Assembly: GCA_029582265.1 (NCBI GenBank)
Contig: CM055819.1
Location: 7,996,135 to 8,060,134, forward strand
Reading direction: 5' to 3'
From: Zoroaster sp. YZ-2022
Lineage: Eukaryota; Echinodermata; Asteroidea; Forcipulatida; Zoroasteridae
DNA: 64,000 nucleotides
Shown: piece by piece, positions 12,901 through 24,900 of the stretch
Numbering within the stretch: position 1 is the stretch's first letter
How the letters are laid out: the number at the start of each line of letters is the position of its first letter
The notes under the pieces: model-generated
Seen by the model: the letters and a program-made list of their open reading frames with translations, nothing else
Databases searched by the model: none
What the model was told of the DNA's origin: nothing
Position numbers and translations under genes: made by a program

Positions 12901-15900
12901 TATAAAGTTGGTCTTGGAATGGGATATCTGGAGCTTCCACAGGGTACGTACAAACAAATTGTATTGATTTATTTGACAAATATTAAAAGGGAGGTATGAC
13001 ATTGGAAATGTTTGAAAAAAAACTTCTTGTAAGAGTATGCCTACTCTCATTAAATCAAGATGTACATTAAAACCCTCCTACAATCAGTGCAATTTTAGAA
13101 ACAACCCATTCAGGCCACTCCAAGCCATTAGCTGTTGCCAATGGCCTCCTATGGTTACCCTTCTGTGCACTGTCACACCACTGAGATTGCAGGGTAAAGT
13201 GGTCTCCCATTGATACATTGCAGGCCATACTAATATGTTCAAACATTTACAGTGTCCTTGGATGGCACACAGTTGATTTTGTAAGATTACTTGGAAAGGG
13301 CAGCAGGTTTGTACATGTATGTACTGAAGGTTGCTCAAGAACAGAATTTAGTGGTTGGGAGTGGCTTCAATGTGTAGGAGGGTTAAACAACCAGTGTGTA
13401 AGTGTTATGTTGTACTGTGACAGTATTTTTTTTTACATTTTACATTTCCCACAAAAACAACCAAAAGTTAAATCAAGAATACATTTCCTTTAACCAGTTC
13501 ACGTCGGAGGCCGTGAACATTTTTTTGGGACAGCGGATCGGAGAGCGTCTAAACACGCCACAGGATGCTCGGGAATATTTGTATAGATTCCCGGTCGACG
13601 TGGCAACGAGCCATAAGCGTACGGTGGAAGACGCGGTCTGCCCGGTCACGCTCTGGTGAGCACCATTGATGGTGTTTGTGCGGTAAAAATAAACCCGCCA
13701 TGGGGGTTTGGAAAAATGTTTTTATTCCCGGTGCGAACTGGTGAATTTTTTGAACTTTTTTTACAAATAAAATTGTCTTTATTTACCAGTTGAGCTGCCG
13801 AAGGGAAGACTTGTACAGTCGCTGTTGGATACCAAGAATGTCTATATCTTGGACTGTAATGCTGATGTCTTTGTGTGGTAAGCAACCTGTTAATTAGCCA
13901 ACCATTTTTCCCAAATTTTCAAAGTAAGAATTATAGTTTTGCATGATGAAAAGGATAAGTAAAGACCGTTTGCGGTGACACCATGTGAAAATTCTTTTTT
14001 GAGTAGTAAATAGTTCTGAAAAGAACCGGTTGGTTACAACTCAAGGTTTCAATCAGTATGCTCTGATCGTCTTCAAGGGACGATCAGACCAAATGTTTTA
14101 GTTCAAATCAAATCAGTTGTTTATCTCCTGATGCAACAGTTTCATCAATCTATAACCTATTATTGGTCCTATATAACAAAAAGGTTTGTGAAAAATGGTT
14201 GACTAACTGGTGGAACAATTTTTGTCTTTGCATGTTTTTTAAACATGAGATATTTCACAAAACAATTGGCTGCAGTATTGACCGCAATTATTAATAATAA
14301 TAATAATAATAATAATGTGGACTTATATAGTGCACGTATCCACCAAACTGGTGCTCAAGGCGCATGACATTATTACCCCTGCTCATCAGGTGCATAAATC
14401 GTTCCTGAAACCATCTCAGCTCCCTGGGGAGTATACAGCTCAATTGCTGCCATTTCGGCGCATATAGGGCTAATCAAACACAACAACCAATTCTGCCCTC
14501 ACAGGTACCCATTTACCCCTGGGTGGAGAGAAGCAATTATGGTAAAGTGTCTTGCTCAAGGACACAAGCACCATGGTCGCGGTTGGGATTCGAACCCACA
14601 TTCTGACGACTCAGCCATCAGAACACAAATCCGATGCACTAAACCGCTCGACCATGGCACTCCACAATTGATCCTAATTGATCACACTGTGTCATAAATT
14701 TAATTTTCAATTAAAATTTATGTATGAAATCAAGGATCCCCTTCCCCTCCAAAAAAAAAAAAAAAGAATAATAATAAAAGAAAATTTAAAAACAATTTAA
14801 ATTTTTTTAAAAACTACATGTAGGCCTGAAATTTGTGTGAAATTCTTTTGGTAGGATTGGTCGTAAGTCAACACGGCTAGTTAGAGCAGCTGCCTTGAAG
14901 TTATCCCAGGAGCTGTGTAGTATTATAAATCGTGCCAATTGTGCAAGTGTTATCAGGGTCCTAGAAGGGTAAGTACAGTGAAATAATAGACTTAAACTGC
15001 CTTATAACATCTCAAAGTGCTGGTCCACGCAACAGTAAGTGTTTATTTACCCGGTGGAAGGAATATATTAACCCTCCTAACTTCAGTGGCTAGTAGCTAT
15101 AGTGGTTAAAACCAGTCAACTGCCTGTTTTGACTGTTGACCCCAAATGTGCATTTTTGACTGGGTTTTGCTGTTGTTTTGACCACCCTGAACAATACCAG
15201 ACAATGCTTTTACCAGTCAAAAACAGTCGACTCATTTTGACCTGTAAATGTACTTACTACACGTAAGGTTTGACAGTGTTTGACTTTTAAGTGCTCTAGA
15301 TATATACCTTGGCAAGTATATCAACATTTTGACCCTTGCAGTCATAGGAGGGTTAAAAAAAATAACCAAATGATAAACTTTTTAGTAAAATTTAATGAGC
15401 TTGAAGCTGAAGATTGTATCAATCTTCTGTAGAAATTTGTTGGTCTGAAATGCTGTCATTTTTAAGAAACCAGTTTCTAGAAACATTTTCTCGGTTGTAA
15501 GTTTGGAAAGAGTACTCTTTCCTACATTCTGCAAGGAATTTGAATGAATACACAAAATCTGAATGCGTCTTCATTTTGTTCTTTTTGACAATACAATTTT
15601 ATAGTGACAATATCGTCACGCTCAGAGTAGACTTTCAAAAGGGCATGGAATCAGTGTCCTAGTTTAAGATGAACGCAGTGGCTGAAAATTACTGGCGCAA
15701 CGGAAAATATGACCTTATCATGTAGGGGTATTATTTTCAGTCACCGGGTTAATCTAAAACTAGCACTCTGATTCCATGCCCTGTTGATCGTGACGGTATT
15801 GCCCTTTTAAAGCTAAAACTTTCACAAGTTGCTTGTTTAATATCAGTATACCTCGAGAGTAAACTTGGAGAAGTAGTTTTACCACCATTACGGCATTTTT

Positions 15901-18900
15901 ACCTTCCCTTTAACCCTCCTACACATGGAGGCCACTCCAATCCACTAAATTCTGTTCTTTAGCAACCTTCAGTACATACATGTACAAGCCTGCTGTCCTT
16001 TCCAAGTAATCTTACAAAATCAACCGTGTGACACCCAAGGCCACTGTAAATGTTTGAACATATTAGTATGGCCTACAATGCATCGATGGGAGACCACTTT
16101 ACCCTGTAATCTCAGTGGTGTGACAGTGCACAGAGGGTATAACCATAGGAGGCCACTGGCAACAGCTAATGGCTTGGAGTGGCCTGAATGGGTCGTTTCA
16201 AAAATTGCACTGATTGTAGGAGGGTTTTAAAGTCCTTGAATGAAGCATGTAAGACCATTTTTCTGCTCTGAGCTCTACTGGCATGACATTCAAATGACAA
16301 GGGCCTATTTTCATAGATGGAGTTTTCATAAAATGGAGTGTACACCATTGGTTAAACGTCTGGAATAAGCTTGGGCGATATCAATTTTTTCATCCACGAT
16401 ATATCGTCAAACATGTATTGAAATTTTCCATAGTATGTCGATTATTTTTTTCATTCATGCATGATTGCTTAAGAGCCGATAACCACAGGTATGTACCCTT
16501 CTACAAGCGTCACAATAAATTGCCAGTGCTTAGATGAGACATACATACAATTGTGGCAATCACACGTCCACCACGGACATTGGCAAATTCGTTTGCATAG
16601 TGTATGTATCTTCTGTAGGCCACTGTATGGCTGCTCCTTTGTGATCTGACAGTCGGCTTACCACTGAAGTAGTTCAATTTTGTTTCTCACTTCCGAAAGC
16701 GGAAAAGACTTCCCTAATTTTTTTTCCATGGAATTTCTGACTTGACTCACAATTGCGATTTTTGTTTTTTAATCGCGATATATTTTTATTATCGTGATTT
16801 GCCAATATCTTGATAACTTGAAAAGGTTCTCGATATCGTAATCAAATAAAAAAAAGGTATCGCGATATATTCGATATTATCGAGTCATTGCCCAAGCTTA
16901 GCCTGTACATCTGTACTTCAAAACAGAAACCATCCTATGAGAGTTTCAGTTCACCTGACTGTCATTACAAGGATATAGTGAAAACGTATTCAGGTTGTTT
17001 TGCATTCATTCTAATGGAATGACCATGGATGGAGCATGATCATGCTTCATTTCAATTATGAAATACATTTCATGTTTTCACAAAATCGGCATGTCAGACC
17101 ATCACCAACTTCTCAACTTTTTAGATTATAATTCAGTCATTTTGTAATTGGGTAATCATCAAAGGTGTACACTCCGTTTTAAGTATATAGAAAGGTACAG
17201 TATGCTAACTTGCTCGTTGTTATTGTTAGCAAGTGAGTGCCAAAACTGTAATGAACGTGCACACACTGTGCTAAATTGTCTTGCTTACTTAGCCTGCTGT
17301 AACCCACACCACGGCATTGTACCCCAAATGTGCACACGCACAACAAGCTTGGTTACGGGTTTTGCTCCCCCTGCCTGGCCTGCCATGGGGCATCTTGGTG
17401 TTTCCACGCGAAGCTAGTTTCCTAAGAGAACTAGATGCAATCTTAAATTAGACGCAGGCGAACCATTCCGTGTGGAGAACAATGGGCGCATTCGATAAAT
17501 ACTAAGATACGCGCGCGAGATACAGTTCTCTAGATACAGACTGCGCTGCTTCTTTTTGAGACCTTGCGCGTGGAACAAAACGTCACGAATGGGCCAAATC
17601 CGTTGTTCTTTACGTACTATGCCATGAACTAGGTTATGTACACGAGTGGCACACTTCATGTAGGTAACAGACTTCTGATACTATGCCATGAACTAGGTTA
17701 TGTACATGAGTGGCACACTTCATGTAGGTAATAGACTTCTGATACTATGCCATGAACTAGGTTATGTACACGAGTGGCACACTTCATGTAGGTAACAGAC
17801 TTCTGATACTATGCCATGAACTAGGTTATGTACACGAGTGGCACACTTCATGTAGGTAACAGACTTCTGATACTATGCCATGAACTAGGTTATGTACACG
17901 AGTGGCACACTTCATGTAGGTAACAGACTTCTGATACTATGCCATGAACTAGGTTATGTACATGAGTGGCACACTTCATGTAGGTAATAGACTTCTGATA
18001 CTATGCCATGAACTAGGTTATGTACACGAGTGGCACACTTCATGTAGGTAACAGACTTCTGATACTATGCCATGAACTAGGTTATGTACATGAGTGGCAC
18101 ACTTCATGTAGGTAATAGACTTCTGATACTATGCCATGAACTAGGTTATGTACACGAGTGGCACACTTCATGTAGGTAACAGACTTCTGATACTATGCCA
18201 TGAACTAGGTTATGTACATGAGTGGCACACTTCATGTAGGTAATAGACTTCTGATACTATGCCATGGACTAGGTTATGTACACGAGTGGCACACTTCATG
18301 TAGGTAACAGACTTCTGATACTATGCCATGGACTAGGTTATGTACATGAGTGGCACACTTCATGTAGGTAACAGACTTCTGGTACTGTGCCGTGGACTAG
18401 GTTATGTACACGAGTGGCACACTTCATGTAGGTAACAGACTTCTGATACTATGCCATGGACTAGGTTATGTACATGAGTGGCACACTTCATGTAGGTAAC
18501 AGACTTCTGATACTATGCCATGGACTAGGTTATGTACACGAGTGGCACACTTCATGTAGGTAACAGACTTCTGATACTATGCCATGAACTAGGTTATGTA
18601 CATGAGTGGCACACTTCATGTAGGTAACAGACTTCTGATACTATGCCGTGGACTAGGTTATGTACATGAGTGGCACACTTCATGTAGGTAATCGACTTCT
18701 GACGATGGCTATATTGCATTTTCACTAGTATACAGGTATTGTCAGCCTGCTTTACATGTGGTGAATGAGAATTGAATCTTTGACTGAATGAGCTGAATGT
18801 AACATTTAGTGTTAGTCCCTTTTGTAGACTGTGCATGAGTCAACACACAGCAGGCCTGGATATTCACTGAGGCCAGGGAGGCCATGTCCTCCATTGCCCT

Positions 18901-21900
18901 GGTCTTGGCCTTGGTGCCCCTTAAAATTGTTCCCATAGACATTCTGATATTCTAAGGGGCCTTGCCCCTATAAGAAATTCCAGGCATGACACAAAGGCAT
19001 TGGCCATGGAATTCAGAGAGGGAGTAATTTTTTTTCCCAGCACACATCGGTGAATTTCCGTTTTATTCTTGGGTGCCCTACAAAGTCTGTCATCACTGGG
19101 TGCTCCTGAAAAACAGCCTTACAGACGGGTGTTTTCTTTTGGGCGTAACGTGTCAAATCTTGCTACCCTGTAAAGTGAACACAGGATTTTGGTTACAAGT
19201 GGGATTTTTGTTGTTGACATTATTTTATCTTTTATTTTGTGAGAATAAACCATTTCTCCCAGCACTCGGTAAAACTTGTGTTAGCCTTAGTTGCCTATTG
19301 GTCATGTAGCCCACTGCTGAAAAGGTTGTCAGTGTTAGTCAAAAATGGTGGTAGAATGGACTAAAATGTGTTCTTATTTAATAGACAGATACCCACAGCC
19401 CAATGCACATAACATTATTTGACCAATCAGATACTGCCCTCTTCAAGCAAAACCTAGATTGCACTTCGTGCAGATGCTGGCAACTTACTTCAGGCTCGGC
19501 TGTACTAAATTGTTACAAATGCTGTCGTTACTTAGGCTTCCTGCCAAATAAGTAGTGTCTCCAGACCGTTACATAACGCTGACGTTCTGCTGGAAATCTT
19601 AATCCCTCATTAAATGACTTAATAGCAGCGTAACAACGGAGCATTGGTTCAGGATAGGGAGTTGATTTATTAACTGTTTAGAGGAGTAGGCAGACAAGAA
19701 TGCACAATAGCAATGTACAAAGTCTGCAGATAGTAGGGACTACCATTATATGGAGAAACCCTCTCAGCCATATGTTTGTCTGCTTATTACATTTCAGCTT
19801 ACACGTATTACGTTGTCTTCTTGAGACAACACTAAAAAGTTTTTTTTTCATATTCATGTAATAATTTCCCTTTTTCTAAAATTTACACCACCTCAGACAG
19901 TTTATTTTAGAGAAGATTGATACAATCATAACATTTAGTTTTACATAAAATGTTTACCCTTTGATTATTTTTTAATTACCAATTCTATCCCTAATCTTTA
20001 ATTTCTCTATAACCTGCACTATTTAGGTATAATCGATATTTTAACAGTCAAGCCATCTTATTTGTTGTGCTTTGCTGCATGTATCTGCAGGATTAGGATC
20101 TTAATACATGTACTGTCGTCCACTTGAATATCAATATAAGCTTGATTTATTCAATCAGTATGTGATTGCTTCTTGCAGTCTTGTGGGTTTTAAATTCTCT
20201 ATACCCACACTTAGTATGTACATGTATGATCAATATTTGTTATCGTCTCTTGCAAACAGGTGGGTTTTAAATTATCTATAACCCCCCCCCCCCCCCCACC
20301 CATTCAGGTATGAACCATATTTATTCAAGCAGCATTTTCCCACCTGGGATGAGATCCTTGCGGTTGACTACACCCGCACCGCAGAGGTGGTGCTCAAATC
20401 TATGATAGAACAAATGCGGTAAGCCCCGCCCACCCATGGCAATGACCCGATCCAGAGTGATGGCTCCGCCCACTGACATGTGCTTGATTGGCTGGTGACT
20501 GAGCGAGTGGGAGGGGACTTCCCATTGCATGCATAACAAATTACTAACGTTTGTGTGTTTTTATGCAGATTTGGATTGTGATGTCTTGTCTGTTAAAAAA
20601 GCTGTCTCCTGTGATTGAATTGTTATTAATTTATTGATTGATTCATTTATACATACATACATGTTTCTGCAAATTATAATACATCAGTTGATTGTGAAAC
20701 ATGGGTCATGGAATCCAGAGCGAGTCACGTTGATTACCATTAAAGGGAAAGTACAGTGTTGGTTTTGTTGACAAAATGTCTTTTAGGAGTGTGACTACTC
20801 GATATGGATCACTGTATACATTAAACAGCCAACCTATGCTTACCTAAGTTTTAGCTCAATGTGGAGAAAATTGGGGAAGAAGAATTCACTATTCTTACAG
20901 AAAGCAATTTTTTGAAATATTTGTTTCATTGTTTTCTCTGAAATGAGATTACCGAATGTTTTTTATGGCTTGATTATTGTCATTACAAACTTCACATCAA
21001 GTGAGCTTTTGGGGAAAACAATTCTGTGGATTTGTCATCAGGTAATTTACCAATGTTGTACCTTCCCTTTATTAAAATGCTGATTAATCTGTAACATTTA
21101 AAACAGTGTTTTACTTTATGCAGTTTGCAACATTTCTGAACTGTGAAAATATATCATTGGTTTAAAAGATTTTATCACATCAGTGCAACTAGGAAGCATC
21201 TTGATTTAAAACTAAAAAATAACAATTGAAGATCTCCTCGCAGTTTGGCAAACTACAATAATTGCAGTAAGTCTCTCCCAAAAGCGCTTATTTGGTTCTA
21301 AGACGGTGATACTACTGAACATCCTGAGAAGTTATTCCATCTGACATGTTTGAGACACATTTTTGAGAAAACATGAAATGTACAAAGCATGGCCAGTCAC
21401 TAGCAAACTCACGTAACAGTAACAACATTCGTCATGTAAATAAATACAAAAAATAATAACAACTTTTTGGGCCAATGTTGCTGCACTGATGTTATAAAAT
21501 AAATTTAACAAATTTCATCTGATTGCTTGCCCCATATTGTAATAATATTGATATTGTAATCGGTATGGAGTCTACACTGTTATTACTCCGCATGTCTACT
21601 CTTTAATAACGTTTTGTTTTTCAGAGGAGAATATCAATTGCATTTTGTTCCAATTTATAGTGTACGTTGTACATGTATTCATTACCACAATTTGTTATTT
21701 TTGTGAAAAAAGGGGTGTATATTTTATACATGTTACTGTACCTTGGTGCAGACTAGGGCTGTGCCGGATATCCGGGTATCCGGATACCCGACCGAAACTG
21801 TCATGGAGTGTCGTGGCCGAGCGGTCTAGTGCACCGAACTCAAGTTCTGGTGTTGCCAGCAGCAGCGTGTGGGTTCGAGGCCCGGTCGTGACACTTGTGT

Positions 21901-24900
21901 CCTTGAGCAAGGTACTTAACCATAATTGCTTCGTCCTTCGGATGGGACGTAAAGCCGTAGGTCCCGTGTGTTGTGTAATGCACGTAAAAGAATGTGCCTT
22001 GAGCACCACTTAGTTGGTGGATACGTGCGCTATATAAGTCCACACATTATTATTATTATTATTATTATTACCTGGTTCCATTTTTTGGTTCCAATTACCC
22101 GTAAATGACTTTTTAAAATTCGGACTTAACATTTGAGCGGTGCGAACAGAAATCTGTGACTCTTGAACAATGCAATATTTACACTTTTACAGACAATTAT
22201 CTTTAAATTCAAGAGATTGCACTCCAATAAAGAAAAGATTGATTTAAGTGTGGTATCCTCTGTATTATAAAAGTCAATTTGTTACCATTTACAGTACATG
22301 TATTTGTACACCACCGGAAGCATGTTTTCAACAAAAATGAAAACGGGTATCCGGGTATCCGAAGTTTCCTGATGTCGGGTATCCGGTTCCAAAAATATCT
22401 GAAAACGCACACTATGACATGTTAAAGGGAATGTACAACATTGATTTATGTATTAACCCTAACTCCCTAGACAACAAAGGCAGTTGGAGGATTTTGAAGG
22501 ATTTTTGTTGTTCAGTAACAATGCTTAGGGAGTTAGGGTTAAAGCAGAACTAATTGTATAGTATGCTTACTCTCTTTGAATCAAGATATCAACATATAAT
22601 AGCCAACCTGTGTCATTTATGAGAAAATAATGATTTAGGAAAGAGCAAATTTCAAACTAGACATTATTTAACTTTTCTTAACCCATATCCGCCGATCTAC
22701 ATGTACGTGATTACCCGTAGATATGTAAAATGCTACAGATGCCGACCTACGTGATTTTCCGTACCGTGTTTTTGTCCAATTCCAATTTACTACGTTTTTC
22801 CGATGACTATTTCATGATTATAGATATGAAATTAGACAAGTCTGACAACATAATAACGTGCATGTTCTCCTCTTTCCATCAGTATATAATGTGTCTGTGT
22901 CAGTGATTGTAATATTCTCTAAATAAGGAATCTTTCTGATTGTGTGCAAAAACAATGTATCTCTGTGTGGGGGCTTAGGCACATAGTCTTTTGTGTGTTT
23001 ACATGGTTAGGCGGATAGGGGTTAAAAGTGACATCACCTCAGACAAAGATTCTTATCATCATCAGCTTCACAAAAAGTTAGTCTCACATAGCAATTCAAC
23101 AATAAGGTAACTTTGAAATACAAATTCTATATGTTACTTTTCATAGACAACTTTTCAATGACTGATGATAGGTGCTCTCACTCAAATTTGTACATAATGT
23201 ACTAACCTAGACATTCTGGAGAACATTTGTCTTATATGAATCATGTTTGTAAGTCGCTCGTGCATTGGCAGTTCGCTCATTCTTTTCACTCCTTTTCGCT
23301 TCTTCCAGTTCCAAAACTGGCATACTGTTTTGTGTAATTTATTAAAAACCTAAATTCCATGATTTTAATGCTCAAAAGTGATTCTTGAGGCAGAAATTGA
23401 CTTTGTTAATAAGATTTTGAGTCAAAGAACAGGGTGGTCAATACATTTCCAATGGGTTTCTGATGATCGATGGAGCCAGCACGTGCGAAGTGGGCGTGGT
23501 TTTATGTTGGAATTACGTCACACTTAATACCAACAAGATATTAACACAGTTTAACAAACAGTCCCTTGGCAATTCACATTTGTTTGACTGTGACACGTTT
23601 GTTTCCATAAATAGAACCGAGAGCCAGGTGTTCAAGTCCAAGTTCCCTGGATGGGATGATGTCTTGGCAGTTGATTACACTCGCCGTACAGAAGCCGTCC
23701 AGAAGAAGCCAGCTATACAAAAGGTAACATGTCTCTCTCTCCTTCCCCTACCCTCTCCCCTTCCTCTACCCTCTCCCCTTCCCCCTCCCTCTCCCCTTCC
23801 CCCTCCCTCTCCCCTTCCCCCTCCCTCTCCCCTTCCCCCTCCCTCTCCCCTTCCCCCTCCCTCTCCCCTTCCCCCTCCCTCTCCCCTTCCCCCTCCCCCT
23901 CAAAGTGAAAGACTTTTTTTTAAAGTCTTTTAAAGTGAAAGATCTCTTTATTTTGTTGTTAATTTTTAAAATTTGTTTTAATGATTTTCCATGTTACACA
24001 AATGGTTTTCCCATACTTTGTCAACCATGTTTTAATATAAAAAGCATCCCCTGAGACTTGGCAAAAGTATGGTCTACAACAGCTGGGGTAGACTGCTTGA
24101 TCTTTATTGCTAGATTTTTAAAGTGACATATTTTGTTTGTATTGTTTGATTATTAGGATCCAGTGGACAGCCACAGTGAGATGAAGACAGATCTGTCAGC
24201 ACTGTTCATGCCCAGACAACCACCCATGCCAAGTGCAGAAGTAGTAAGTAGAGTACAGTTTTTGTGTCGAGGCCAAGGCTAAGACCCAACAGTCTAAGAC
24301 CAAACAGTATAAGACCAAACAGTCTAAGACCAAACAGTATAAGACCAAACAGTATAAGACCATTAGCAGACCTGCCAACTAGTACGATTTTGCTGTACTT
24401 CGTACGGGAATTTGTTGAAAATACGACCGTACGTTTTTCCCCCATAAAATACGGGTTTTGACCATTTTTGACACGCCCGAAAAAATCCGAGTTCAAAGCG
24501 GCTGCGAGTGTAGATTATGCAAGATAAAAAAACGGCTGCGAGTGACTGTAGAGGGCACGAGGCTCGACACTACTCTACATCGCGATCTCGTAAGCAAGGG
24601 CGTCCGTGGTTGGTGCATGGGATGTAAACAAATGCATTTGGGACCGGGCGTATTAACCAATCGGAACGTTGTATACAAAAGCACTAGGCATTACGATAGA
24701 TGAATGGCCGTCATTTGAGTAGCGCACGACCATGCATGCAGACGATAATTTTATTATCTAATTTGAGCGTGAAATGAATGTTTAAATATGGCTTCGACCT
24801 CCAAAAAAAGATAAAAGGAATCAATCGTACAAAACAGAATACTCAGAGAAATGGGATTTCATACAGCCATCTCAGAAAGGAGAAAATCATGCACGATGTA

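Noticed and set aside
17613..18705. CRISPR-like array
   Set aside because: Units are contiguous 64-bp repeats with no unique spacers, in an animal intron.
21802..21890. Functional tRNA-Leu(CAA) gene
   Set aside because: Mismatched acceptor stem, SINE body and ATT tail, and sister copies at 61276 and 61458 show a retroposed family.
23463..23933. A 156-residue proline-rich frame covering FLII exon l
   Set aside because: Only 23615-23723 is exon; the PLPPPS run is translation of the pyrimidine minisatellite.
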